Under the pieces are notes generated by a model that made no database searches, was not told the origin of the DNA, and saw only the letters and a list, made by a program, of their open reading frames with translations. From the NCBI GenBank assembly GCA_015064415.1, contig SVSG01000023.1, positions 1 through 35,238 on the forward strand: a stretch of DNA of 35,238 nucleotides, written 5' to 3'. Below are positions 25,037 through 32,494 of this stretch, one piece after another. Within the stretch, counting starts at the first letter, position 1; each line of letters opens with the position of its first letter. The position numbers were made by a program, and so were the translations under genes. Source of the DNA: Oscillospiraceae bacterium. Lineage in GTDB: Bacteria > Bacillota > Clostridia > Oscillospirales > CAG-272.

Positions 25037-25492
25037 ATGATCAAGATCACCAACTATCAGGATCTTACCAAATATTTCAACGTCCCCGCCGCGGCCATCG
25101 CTTTTATGGAGGCAATTTCCGGAAAAACCGAGAACGGTCGTTACGATTTCGGTAAGGATTGCTTCATCAACGTGATGGATTGCACCACCCGCGAGGGGTT
25201 CGCCGATATGGAGGCACACGACGTTTACGTGGACGTGCAATGCCTTCTCACGGGCGAGGAGCGCATCTATTTTGCAAACAGAGACGGGCTCACCGTAACC
25301 CAAGAGTATAATCCGCAAAAGGACATCATGTTTTTTGCCTACTCTCCTTGTGAGTACGTGGATTACAAGGCAGGTGAGGGCGTGGTGCTTTACCCCGAGG
25401 AGGCACACCTGCCCTGCCGCGCCGTGCACGCGCCCCTCACCGCCAAAAAGGCCGTGATCAAGCTCAACTGCCTCGCACTTGCCAAGCAATGA
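25037..25492 (+). CDS. YhcH/YjgK/YiaL (DUF386) family protein
   Basis: The ATG at 25037 follows AAAGGAG; the upstream in-frame ATGs would lie in the promoter. The 151-residue cupin-like protein has MEAHDVYVDVQCLLTGEE and YPEEAHLPCRAV, the family's conserved E-x-H and H metal-binding blocks. Members occur in sialic-acid and other sugar catabolic operons, and some may act on sugar anomers, but the reaction is not established. The amino-sugar genes to the left fit such a role. Its TGA overlaps the ATG of the next gene (ATGA). Confidence 0.88.
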   Translation: MIKITNYQDLTKYFNVPAAAIAFMEAISGKTENGRYDFGKDCFINVMDCTTREGFADMEAHDVYVDVQCLLTGEERIYFANRDGLTVTQEYNPQKDIMFFAYSPCEYVDYKAGEGVVLYPEEAHLPCRAVHAPLTAKKAVIKLNCLALAKQ

Positions 25493-26277
25493 AGCGCACG
25501 CAAATTTCGGTAGATCCCACCTATTTTCCCGCACCGTTTCGGCACTTATTGCAAAATGCACGCGTTTTTGACAGCAGCTGCTCACCCGAAGCACGCGTTT
25601 ATTTCATCGAAGCACGTGAAGGGCTTTTTTTGAAAAGCGCCGCCGCAGGCACGCTGAAAAAAGAGGCGTTGCAGGACGCGTATTTTCACGAAAAGGGTCT
25701 TGGTGCCCCCGTGCTTGATTACCGCACGGAAGCGGGGCGCGACTGGCTGCTTACCGCACGCGTGCCGGGCGAGGATTGCACAGACGCGGCGTATCTTGCC
25801 GATCCCGCGCGACTTTGTGACCTGATCGCCACGCGCCTGCGCGCACTGCACGAGCTGGATCCTTCGAGATGCCCCATCCGAAACCACACGCAAAATTACA
25901 TCAAAACGGTGGAAAACAACTACCGTGCGGGGGTGTTTGACCCCTCTTATCTGCCGCCTGCATACCCCGCGCTCACAGCCGATGCGGCGTATGCTTTTTT
26001 CACGGAAAACAAGCACCGTTTGGCCGAAAACACGCTTTTACACGGGGATTATTGCCTGCCGAACATCCTGCTTGACGAATGGAAATTCTCCGGCTTTATC
26101 GACCTTGGCAACGGCGGTGTGGGCGACCGCCACGTGGATCTTTTCTGGGGCGCGTGGACACTTTGCTTCAACCTTGGCACCGACCGCTACCGCGACCGCT
26201 TTTTCGACGCATACGGGCGCGACGTGATCGACACGGAGCTGATCGATCTTGTGGCTGTTGCCGAGTGTTTTGGCTGA
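25489..26277 (+). CDS. APH(3')-like aminoglycoside phosphotransferase family kinase
   Basis: The 262-residue protein has the APH signature HGDYCLPNILLDEWKFSG (H185, catalytic D187, N192) followed by FIDLGNGGVGDRHVDL with metal-binding D205. The N-terminal lobe has FLKSAAAGTLKKEA, with the ATP-binding lysine. The spacing is that of the APH(3') branch (kanamycin kinase). It lies in ordinary chromosomal context, overlapping a sugar-related gene by four bases and with no mobile element, so it may be a housekeeping small-molecule kinase and not an acquired resistance gene. The C-terminus ends ELIDLVAVAECFG, which departs from the usual LDELF ending of APH(3'). Confidence 0.8.
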   Translation: MKRTQISVDPTYFPAPFRHLLQNARVFDSSCSPEARVYFIEAREGLFLKSAAAGTLKKEALQDAYFHEKGLGAPVLDYRTEAGRDWLLTARVPGEDCTDAAYLADPARLCDLIATRLRALHELDPSRCPIRNHTQNYIKTVENNYRAGVFDPSYLPPAYPALTADAAYAFFTENKHRLAENTLLHGDYCLPNILLDEWKFSGFIDLGNGGVGDRHVDLFWGAWTLCFNLGTDRYRDRFFDAYGRDVIDTELIDLVAVAECFG

Positions 26278-26302
26278 AAACGCTCCCGCGCACGCGCAGG
26301 GG

Positions 26303-26331
26303 TTGACTTTTTGGGCAAAATGCGGTATAAT
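26303..26331 (+). promoter_or_regulatory. Sigma-A promoter of the DUF1836 gene
   Basis: TTGACT (26303-26308), 17 bases, TATAAT (26326-26331); start codon 61 bases downstream. Confidence 0.9.
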
Positions 26332-26391
26332 AAACTATATTGCCGCGTGTGCGTCACCACGTACCGCGACCGCGCAAAGGAGAAGTCAGAC

Positions 26392-27195
26392 ATGACGGAA
26401 AAAGAAATTGCAGAGCTTATCAAAACTGCCGTTGGCGACGTGGATCTTTCCGACACGGATATCCCCACGATCGACTTGTATCTGGATCAGATCCTGAGTC
26501 TTTTTGCAGAAAAAAACGCGCAATCCGCCCCGCGCTACCGCGAGCGTGCGCTGACCAAAACCATGATCAACAACTATTCCAAAAGCGGCCTCATCAGCCC
26601 CATCAGCGGCAAAAAATATTCCCGCGCACAGATCGTGGAGATGCTGCTTGTCTACACCATGAAAAATTCGCTTTCCATGGAGGAGATCAAGCGCGTGCTC
26701 ACGGGCGTGCGCGAGGATTGCGGCTTTTCCGCTGAGGATACCGTCAACACCTATCACCGCTTTCTTTCCATCAAGGACGCCAACCGTTCCCGCGCCGCCG
26801 AGGCGGTCCTCCACCTGCTTGCGGACGATCAGCTGAACGCCACCGATGACAAGGACTTTTTCCTTCTGCTGCTGGACATTCTTTCCTTCTCCGCCTATCT
26901 CAAGGCGGTGGCACAGGAGCTGCTGGAGGTCAGATACGCCGACCCCGAGGAGCGTGAGCGTGAGCGCAAAGAAAAGGAAGACAGCGAAAAACGTGAGCGC
27001 AAGGAAAAAGAAGAGAGCGAAAAGCGCGAACGCAAGGAAAAGGAAGAGGCGGAAAAGCGTGAGCGCAAAGAAAAGGAAGGCGCCGAAAAGCGCGAGCGCA
27101 AAGAAAAGGAAGAAGCCGAAAAGCGTGAACGCAAGGAAAAGGAAGAGGCGGAAAAGCGCGATACCAAGCTCAAGTCGGGCGACGCCCAATCCTAA
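26392..27195 (+). CDS. DUF1836 regulator with a charged 11-residue repeat tail
   Basis: The start is the ATG behind AAAGGAG, after the promoter. The 267-residue protein has a DUF1836 domain (about residues 15-110; a MerR/HTH-like fold) with ALTKTMINNYSKSGLI and KKYSRAQIVEMLLVYTMKN, the family's core. A helical segment follows, then residues 189-254 are six 11-residue units of the type KRERKEKEEAE, before a short end. Such units make long single helices or coiled coils, so the tail may be a spacer or oligomerisation arm. DUF1836 proteins are mostly cytosolic Firmicutes proteins of unknown function; a DNA-binding role is inferred from the fold. The product is probably not membrane-bound. Confidence 0.8.
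   Translation: MTEKEIAELIKTAVGDVDLSDTDIPTIDLYLDQILSLFAEKNAQSAPRYRERALTKTMINNYSKSGLISPISGKKYSRAQIVEMLLVYTMKNSLSMEEIKRVLTGVREDCGFSAEDTVNTYHRFLSIKDANRSRAAEAVLHLLADDQLNATDDKDFFLLLLDILSFSAYLKAVAQELLEVRYADPEERERERKEKEDSEKRERKEKEESEKRERKEKEEAEKRERKEKEGAEKRERKEKEEAEKRERKEKEEAEKRDTKLKSGDAQS
26956..27153 (+). repeat. Six-copy 33-bp minisatellite inside the DUF1836 gene
   Basis: Units start at 26956, 26989, 27022, 27055, 27088 and 27121, encoding ERERKEKEDSE, KRERKEKEESE, KRERKEKEEAE, KRERKEKEGAE and two more KRERKEKEEAE. Copies differ mostly by synonymous bases, so the peptide is conserved more strictly than the DNA. Confidence 0.92.
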
Positions 27196-27213
27196 GAAAA
27201 GAGGAATGCCGCC

Positions 27214-28020
27214 ATGATTCTGACCGTGCTTGCGGATAACCGCACCGTTTCCTTTGCTTTTTTTGACGAAGGTCAAGAAAAAGCCACACCGTTATCGACT
27301 TTTTGCATCGCGGCCCTCCCCGCCAGAACCGCTGACGAGTATGCCGCACTCCTTGATATGATGGCCGCAAGAGGCCATTTTCACGGCGTAAATACCGTCA
27401 TCATCGCCTCGGTAGTGCCGCCCCTTACAAGCGCGCTTTGCCGCGCGGTGCATCTGCTTTACGGCGAGATCCCCACTCTTACCGTGGGCGCGGGGTTGCG
27501 CTCCGGACTGACGTTGCGCACCGACACACCTGCCGATCTTGGCGCCGATCTTGTCGCCATGGCCGTGGGTGCCGCCACACTGCAAAAGCCCCCTTTTCTC
27601 GTCCTGCATTGCGGTGACGTGACCACGCTTTCCGCCGTGGATGCGGGAAAGGACGCGCCCGTCTATCTGGGGTGTGCCATTTTGCCCGGTGCCGCACTTT
27701 GCGCAAAGACCCTCAAGGAGGAGGCCGCACTGCTTTCCACCGTGGCGCTTGCCAAGCCCCCGCATGCCATCGGCAAAAACACGGGTGACAGCGTCCGCGC
27801 AGGCGTGCTTGTCGGGCATGCCGCCGCCATTGACCGCTTGATTGCCGATTTTGAGGCGGAAATGGGCAAAAAGAACCTCCCCGTGATCGCCACAGGTGAG
27901 GAAGCAGAACTTGTGCTGCCGCTGCTTGCCCATCACACCCAGAAGGAGGAGGCCCTTGCCCACAAGGGGCTGTATCATCTGGCGCTTCTGAACGCCAAAA
28001 AGGGCAAAAAAGCCCCCTGA
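27214..28020 (+). CDS. Type III pantothenate kinase (CoaX) homologue with altered active-site motifs
   Basis: The 268-residue protein aligns along CoaX: VIIASVVPPL, a GLRSGLTLRTDTPADLGADLVA block with the base D112, GCAILPGAALCAKTL and a GKNTGDSVRAGVLVG end. Two conserved motifs are changed. The N-terminal DIGNT (phosphate-1) reads LADNR at residues 6-10, so the usual Asp is L6. The later DFGTATT reads HCGDVTT (H132 in place of Asp). In characterised CoaX these acidic residues are needed, so this copy may be inactive, altered or a regulatory paralog. It lies 18 bases after the DUF1836 gene and 123 bases ahead of an ECF S component. Confidence 0.75.
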   Translation: MILTVLADNRTVSFAFFDEGQEKATPLSTFCIAALPARTADEYAALLDMMAARGHFHGVNTVIIASVVPPLTSALCRAVHLLYGEIPTLTVGAGLRSGLTLRTDTPADLGADLVAMAVGAATLQKPPFLVLHCGDVTTLSAVDAGKDAPVYLGCAILPGAALCAKTLKEEAALLSTVALAKPPHAIGKNTGDSVRAGVLVGHAAAIDRLIADFEAEMGKKNLPVIATGEEAELVLPLLAHHTQKEEALAHKGLYHLALLNAKKGKKAP

Positions 28021-28113
28021 CGGTGTGAGAAAACCTGTTTTGTATCTGTTCGGCCTTTGCCGTTTCGGATAAATTTTGAACTGCGTTGCACCCGCATGGG
28101 CGGGGCGACAGCA

Positions 28114-28129
28114 CGGGGTCACGTCCCCG
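28114..28129 (+). promoter_or_regulatory. Short hairpin next to the ribosome binding site of the ECF gene
   Basis: CGGGG, TCACGT, CCCCG immediately ahead of GAAAGGAG, so it could limit access to the Shine-Dalgarno site. The 122-base leader shows no riboswitch I can recognise. Confidence 0.4.
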
Positions 28130-28143
28130 AAAGGAGTTTCCCT

Positions 28144-28824
28144 ATGGAACACAAGGAAGAAAAGGTATTGCAGGAAGAAAACGTCAATACCGAAACCGCA
28201 AAACAAAGCTCGGGAAAGCTTTGGCGCCAATCGCGCAACGATAAAACCTATAAAATGGTGTTGCTTGGCGTGCTTTCCGCGCTGGTGATCGTGCTTCAGC
28301 TCTGGGGCAGTGCCATTCCCTTCTTCGGCGGCACCTCGCTTTGCCTTGTGCTGATCCCCATCGTGGTGGGCGGCCTGCTTCTTGGTGTCAAGGGCGGTAC
28401 GTTCCTCGGCCTTTTGTTCGGCGTTTTCGTGTACGTATGGTGTGGCGTGCTGGGCTATGATCCCTTCACCGCATTCCTCTTCCACACCAATCCCGTTATC
28501 ACCGCGCTGATCTGTATTGTCAAGGGTGGCCTTGCGGGCTTTGTTCCCCCGCTTGTGCATCGCGCCCTTTCCCGCAAAACAAAGCTCGGCTCGGTTTTCG
28601 CGGCCGCGGCACTTGCCCCCATTTGCAACACGGGCATCTTCATTGCGGGCATGTTTACCATTCTCGGCACGCTGGAAAGCTATCTTGCCGGCGCCATGAC
28701 GATCGGCTATTTCTTCGGTGCCATCATCCTCGTCAACTTCTCTGTCGAGCTGGCCGTCAATCTGATCGCCGCACCCGCCATTTACCGTGTGGCACAGGTC
28801 GTCAACCGCAAAAAATTACATTAA
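28144..28824 (+). CDS. ECF transporter S component
   Basis: The start is the ATG behind GAAAGGAG. The 226-residue protein has a 40-residue charged N-terminus followed by six membrane segments in the usual S-component arrangement (MVLLGVLSALVIVLQL onward; two amphipathic loops). S components bind a vitamin or similar compound and use a shared EcfAAT module, which is not in the window. The neighbouring coaX homologue makes pantothenate a natural guess, but the family's substrate cannot be read from sequence. The unusually long charged N-terminus is notable. A terminator follows. Confidence 0.85.
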   Translation: MEHKEEKVLQEENVNTETAKQSSGKLWRQSRNDKTYKMVLLGVLSALVIVLQLWGSAIPFFGGTSLCLVLIPIVVGGLLLGVKGGTFLGLLFGVFVYVWCGVLGYDPFTAFLFHTNPVITALICIVKGGLAGFVPPLVHRALSRKTKLGSVFAAAALAPICNTGIFIAGMFTILGTLESYLAGAMTIGYFFGAIILVNFSVELAVNLIAAPAIYRVAQVVNRKKLH

Positions 28825-28831
28825 GCTTTTC

Positions 28832-28863
28832 CAAGATCCTCGCCGTTGGCGGGGATCTTTTTT
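28832..28863 (+). terminator. Terminator after the ECF S gene
   Basis: AAGATCC-T-CGCC, GTT, GGCG-G-GGATCTT (28833-28857) followed by six Ts. Confidence 0.85.
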
Positions 28864-28871
28864 CTTTTTGC

Positions 28872-28900
28872 TTGAACAACTCCTTTTTCGGGCATATTAT
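28872..28900 (+). promoter_or_regulatory. Sigma-A promoter of glmS
   Basis: TTGAAC (28872-28877), 17 bases, TATTAT (28895-28900), 32 bases upstream of the start. The gap after the terminator is too short for a glmS ribozyme. Confidence 0.65.
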
Positions 28901-28932
28901 AAAAAAGAGCATATTTGAAAAAGGAGAAGCTT

Positions 28933-30762
28933 ATGTGCGGAATTATCGGATATACGGGAGTAAAAAAGGCGGTGCCGATCCTGCTTGCGGGGCTTGCCGC
29001 GTTGGAGTACAGAGGGTACGATTCGGCGGGCATTGCGGTACAGGAAAACGGGTTGAAGGTCGTGAAAACAAAGGGACGTCTCTCACTTTTGCGTGAAAAG
29101 CTGGAGCACGCCACACATTTGCAACACGCCACGTGCGGCATCGGCCACACGCGTTGGGCCACACACGGCGAGCCCTCCGACGTCAACTCCCACCCCCACG
29201 CCACCGCGCACCTTGCGCTGGTGCACAACGGCATCATCGAAAACTATGCGCAGATCGCGGCATTTCTCACTGAGCGCGGCTACACGTTTCTCTCGCAAAC
29301 AGACACGGAGACCGCCGCTTTGCTGATTGACCATTATTACAAAGAGGAAAAGGAGCCGCAAAAGGCGATCTTTCGCGCCTTGCAAATGCTGCGCGGCGCC
29401 TTCGCCTTCGGCATTTGCTTTGCCGACTATCCCGACCGCATTTACGCGATCCGCAAGGATAGCCCCTTGATCGTGGCAAGCACCGAAGCGGGAGCGCTGA
29501 TTGCCTCCGACGTGCCTGCGATCCTCCCGCACACCAACGTCTATTACCGCCCCGAGGAGGGCGTGCTTGCCGTACTGGAAAAGGCACAAGTCAGCTTTTA
29601 CAGTGCCGCCGGCAAGCAAGTACAGCAAAAAACGGAGCGCTTGGATTGGAACGTGGAACAAGCGCAAAAGGGCGGCTTTCCGCACTTCATGCTAAAAGAG
29701 ATCCACGAGGAGCCGCAAGCGATTTCCCGTACCGTTTCGGCACATTTGAAGGATGGATTGCCCTATTTTGGCGAAAATTTTCCGACCGAAGTGCTGAAAA
29801 GCTGTCGCGCCATACACGTGGTGGCCTGCGGCACCGCCATGCACGCGGGGCTGATCGGCAAGCGCATCATCGAGCGCTTGTGCCGCATCCCCGTCCGCGT
29901 AGAGATTGCCAGCGAATTCCGCTACCGCAACCCCATTCTGGAGGAAAACGATCCGGTGATCCTGCTCTCGCAATCAGGGGAGACCGCCGACACGCTGGCG
30001 GCGTTGCGCCACGCGCGGGAAAAGGGCGTGCCCACGCTTGCCATCGTCAACGTGAACGGCTCCACCCTCTCGCGCGAGGCAGACCACGTGCTATACACCC
30101 CCGCGGGGCCTGAGATCGCGGTCGCCAGCACCAAGGCGTACAGCGTGCAATGTGCACTGCTTTACCTGCTTGCCCTGCACGCGGGATTGGCACGCGGGCA
30201 AATAAGTGCCGAAACGGTACGAGAAATCTGCCAAAAAATGCAACACGAGGTGCCCGAAAGCGTCGAAAAAGTGCTGGAAATGAATGATGAGATCTGCGGC
30301 TGTGCCAAAGAGCTTACGGATGCCGAGCACGTTTTTTATATCGGGCGTGACGTGGATTTTGACCTTTGCACCGAAAGCTCGCTGAAGCTCAAGGAGATCT
30401 CCTATATCCACTCCGAGGCCTACGCCGCGGGGGAGTTGAAGCACGGCACCATTTCGCTGATCACGCACGGCACCCCCGTGGTGGCACTTTCCACGGTTCC
30501 CGCGCTGGCCGGGAAAATGCTTTCCGCCATGCGGGAGGTCGCGGCGCGCGGCGCCATGCTCCTGACCGTCACCACCAAGCAGATCGCCGCAAAAGAAGAG
30601 CTCCCCGCCGACCGTCTCCTTCTTTTGCCCGATATTGACGAGCTGCTTGCCCCCTTCCCCGCCATCTGCGCCATGCAGCTGCTTGCCTATCACGTCTCGG
30701 CGCTCAAGGGGCTTGACGTGGATAAGCCGCGCCACCTTGCCAAATCCGTCACGGTGGAATAA
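28933..30762 (+). CDS. glmS: Glutamine--fructose-6-phosphate aminotransferase (isomerizing)
   Basis: The 609-residue protein (start ATG behind AAAAGGAGAAGC) begins MCGIIGYTG, with the catalytic Cys exposed after Met removal, then EYRGYDSAGIA, a class-II glutamine amidotransferase domain (1-235), and two SIS domains (about 285-600) with VACGTAMHAGLIGKR, LSQSGETADTLA, SSLKLKEISYIHSEAYAAGELKHG and the conserved end DKPRHLAKSVTVE. The length equals the E. coli enzyme. It makes glucosamine-6-phosphate from fructose-6-phosphate and glutamine, the first step toward UDP-GlcNAc. It is monocistronic and convergent with spoVT. Confidence 0.98.
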   Translation: MCGIIGYTGVKKAVPILLAGLAALEYRGYDSAGIAVQENGLKVVKTKGRLSLLREKLEHATHLQHATCGIGHTRWATHGEPSDVNSHPHATAHLALVHNGIIENYAQIAAFLTERGYTFLSQTDTETAALLIDHYYKEEKEPQKAIFRALQMLRGAFAFGICFADYPDRIYAIRKDSPLIVASTEAGALIASDVPAILPHTNVYYRPEEGVLAVLEKAQVSFYSAAGKQVQQKTERLDWNVEQAQKGGFPHFMLKEIHEEPQAISRTVSAHLKDGLPYFGENFPTEVLKSCRAIHVVACGTAMHAGLIGKRIIERLCRIPVRVEIASEFRYRNPILEENDPVILLSQSGETADTLAALRHAREKGVPTLAIVNVNGSTLSREADHVLYTPAGPEIAVASTKAYSVQCALLYLLALHAGLARGQISAETVREICQKMQHEVPESVEKVLEMNDEICGCAKELTDAEHVFYIGRDVDFDLCTESSLKLKEISYIHSEAYAAGELKHGTISLITHGTPVVALSTVPALAGKMLSAMREVAARGAMLLTVTTKQIAAKEELPADRLLLLPDIDELLAPFPAICAMQLLAYHVSALKGLDVDKPRHLAKSVTVE

Positions 30763-30788
30763 AAAAGGTGGCGTACGCCTCCTTTTAT
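30761..30788 (+). terminator. First terminator after glmS
   Basis: AAAAGG-T-GGCG, TA, CGCC-T-CCTTTT, beginning at the stop codon of glmS. Confidence 0.6.
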
Positions 30789-30791
30789 AAG

Positions 30792-30838
30792 AAAAACAGC
30801 GATTTACCCCCGAAACGGGTGGCAAATCGCTGTTTTTT
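30792..30838. terminator. Bidirectional terminator between glmS and spoVT
   Basis: Arms AAAAACAGCGATTT and AAATCGCTGTTTTT enclose an inner CCC/GGG pair; A and T runs lie on both sides of the hairpin, between convergent genes. Confidence 0.85.
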
Positions 30839-30847
30839 CAGTTGTTT

Positions 30848-31399
30848 TCAGCTTTCAAGTTGACGGCCGAGGAAGCCCGCGGCAGTTTGGATCAGCTTGG
30901 TCTCCACGTCAATGGCGGGCAGCTTTTTCTCCCCCTCCATGCCGCCAAGCGACACCACACAGCCCACGATATCCCCCTCCGCAAAGATCGGCATCGCGCA
31001 ACGCACAAAGAAGCTGCCGCCCTCTGCGATCGCGGGTACGTTTTCCTCCCCATCGCGGTGCACGAATAAGCTGCGCGCCTCGATGATGCGCTCCATCTCC
31101 TCGGAAAGAGATTTGTCGGCGTATTCCTTGCGCGGCACGCCCGCGGTGGCGATCACGGCATCGCGATCGCAGATCACGACGGACAGCCCGCAGGTCTTAT
31201 ACAGCGTCTCGGCATATTCTGCCGCAAACGCCGCCAGCTCCCCGATGGGCGAGTATTTCTTAAAGATCACTTCGCCCTCTCGGTCGGTGTAGATCTCCAG
31301 CGGGTCGCCCTCGCGGATGCGCATGGTTCTTCTGATCTCTTTGGGAATGACGACGCGTCCGAGGTCGTCGATTCTTCTGACAATTCCTGTGGCTTTCAT
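30848..31399 (-). CDS. spoVT: Stage V sporulation protein T-like transcription regulator
   Basis: The 183-residue protein has an AbrB/SpoVT swapped-hairpin DNA-binding domain at residues 1-50 (MKATGIVRRIDDLGRVVIPKEIRRTMRIREGD) and a GAF domain from about residue 55 to 180 (LYKTCGLSVVICDRDAVIATAG, GGSFFVRCAMPIFAEGD, IVGCVVSLGG). This two-domain layout and length are those of SpoVT, a forespore regulator in endospore-formers. It indicates a sporulating or formerly sporulating lineage. The Shine-Dalgarno AAGGAGA lies 9 bases from ATG. The upstream region is AT-rich; a sigma-G-like promoter could not be assigned with confidence. Confidence 0.9.
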   Translation of the reverse strand: MKATGIVRRIDDLGRVVIPKEIRRTMRIREGDPLEIYTDREGEVIFKKYSPIGELAAFAAEYAETLYKTCGLSVVICDRDAVIATAGVPRKEYADKSLSEEMERIIEARSLFVHRDGEENVPAIAEGGSFFVRCAMPIFAEGDIVGCVVSLGGMEGEKKLPAIDVETKLIQTAAGFLGRQLES

Positions 31400-31480
31400 C
31401 TATATAAAATCTCCTTATTTTACAGATTTGTACTGTTAGTATCTGCAAATGGGGGAGATTTATACTTTGCGCAGAATGAT

Positions 31481-32184
31481 TTATACAAATTGTGCGGCCA
31501 ATTTCATGACCTCCGAAAAATTGCCGTCGTGCACATTGTACGTATAGGTTTGATTAAAAGGAGCTTGCCCGTTAAAACAGGAGATCTGTAAAGCGGTGTC
31601 CACGAGGTAAAAATTGAGGATTTTCCCTCTTATTGACAAACTACACTCATGAATTTTTGAAGCAGTAACGCCGTTTTTTCACAACGCACTTTCATCTGCA
31701 TCGACGCTTTTTCAACGTAGTGATTCTCTTGCTGCATCACAAGCACGCCAACGTTTTCCAAAAAATACTGCATCAGCAGCCAATCCTTATTGGTGGGAAA
31801 GTAATTCGGCTCTTTTACCTCCTGCATCCCTTCCTCCGAGCGCACGGTAAACATCACCGAATATTTTATAACGTCCTTCAGATGATACAAGATCAAGGCG
31901 AGTGCCGCGCCCCATGCGGCCGTGTCATCACGCCGATCGTCGCTTTGAAAAAGGATGCACGCCTCATCCGTGCCCGCAAGCTCCCTGATCTGCTCCACCA
32001 CGCGGTAGATCGGTCGTCTTTTGGAGGAACGGCATTCCTTTCTGACGGGATTTGAATAAAAGCAGGAGCTTAGCCAAACCTCGATAAACACACAGCCGTC
32101 CACCGTAACGGCTGATTTTTTCACCTCTCCCACCGATACGTAACAGTCAAACAAGCTCATGCAAGAACGATCGATCACATCCAT
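31481..32184 (-). pseudogene. Unknown gene interrupted by a one-base frameshift
   Basis: The intact frame from ATG 32184 (behind GAGGTGA; an in-frame GTG lies at 32193) gives about 184 residues and stops at 31630. The adjacent frame, entered near the A5 run around 31653-31658, continues as a protein-like sequence (for example RGKILNFYLVDTALQISCF and NVHDGNFSEVMKLAAQFV) to TAA at 31481, about 55 residues longer. One extra A would join the two parts into a protein of about 235 residues. I do not recognise the family: the body is soluble, cysteine-rich and mixed alpha/beta. The frameshift may be real decay, slippage-based switching or a sequencing error. It lies upstream of spoVT in the same direction. 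Confidence 0.6.
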
Positions 32185-32364
32185 GCCACTCACCTCAAAA
32201 ACATAGTATTTTATCCTATTGTATCATTTTTGTGCCGCAAAGTCAAGGCAAGCACTTTTTCCTCCCAAGCAAGAGATCTTCCCTCACTTTTTGTTTTTAC
32301 ACAAACCGCGCGACCATGCTGTCTGCGCGGCATTTGAAAAAACTTTCGATTTTCGGAAAAAGTT
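32185..32364. other. Gap between two divergent transcription units, no gene seen
   Basis: About 180 bases, moderately AT-rich, no credible coding frame. An imperfect inverted repeat (AAAACTTT near 32338 and AAAGTTTT near 32359) around CGATTTTCG lies just ahead of the promoter at 32365. It could be a regulator site or a weak hairpin. Confidence 0.4.
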
Positions 32365-32393
32365 TTGGAAGTGATGAGAAAATGCGGTATAAT
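32365..32393 (+). promoter_or_regulatory. Sigma-A promoter of the adenylyltransferase-PARG gene
   Basis: TTGGAA (32365-32370), 17 bases, TATAAT (32388-32393). The roughly 100-base leader contains GGGGAC/GTCCCG around 32433-32450, a possible hairpin. Confidence 0.75.
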
Positions 32394-32494
32394 GGTACTA
32401 TCAAAAAAAGCTTTCCGCGCGCCGCGTCAGGGGACGAAATTGTCCCGCTCGATCTGATATCATAATAACAACATCGAGGAGAAAGGAAGAAATT

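Noticed and set aside
25489-26277. Acquired antibiotic resistance gene
   Set aside because: No insertion sequence, integron or composition shift flanks it, and it overlaps a metabolic gene, so acquisition is not supported by the sequence.
26956-27153. CRISPR array
   Set aside because: The 33-base units are adjacent without spacers and stay in frame, encoding a charged peptide; this is a coding minisatellite.
28021-28143. Riboswitch in the leader of the ECF S gene
   Set aside because: I looked for THF, TPP, FMN and cobalamin core sequences and saw none; only a short hairpin by the ribosome binding site is present.
28864-28932. glmS ribozyme in the glmS leader
   Set aside because: Only about 70 bases separate the preceding terminator from the start codon, half of them promoter; the ribozyme core would not fit.
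31400-31480. Sigma-G promoter of spoVT
   Set aside because: A TGTATA/TATAAA pair is visible on the minus strand, but it matches the consensus too weakly to call.
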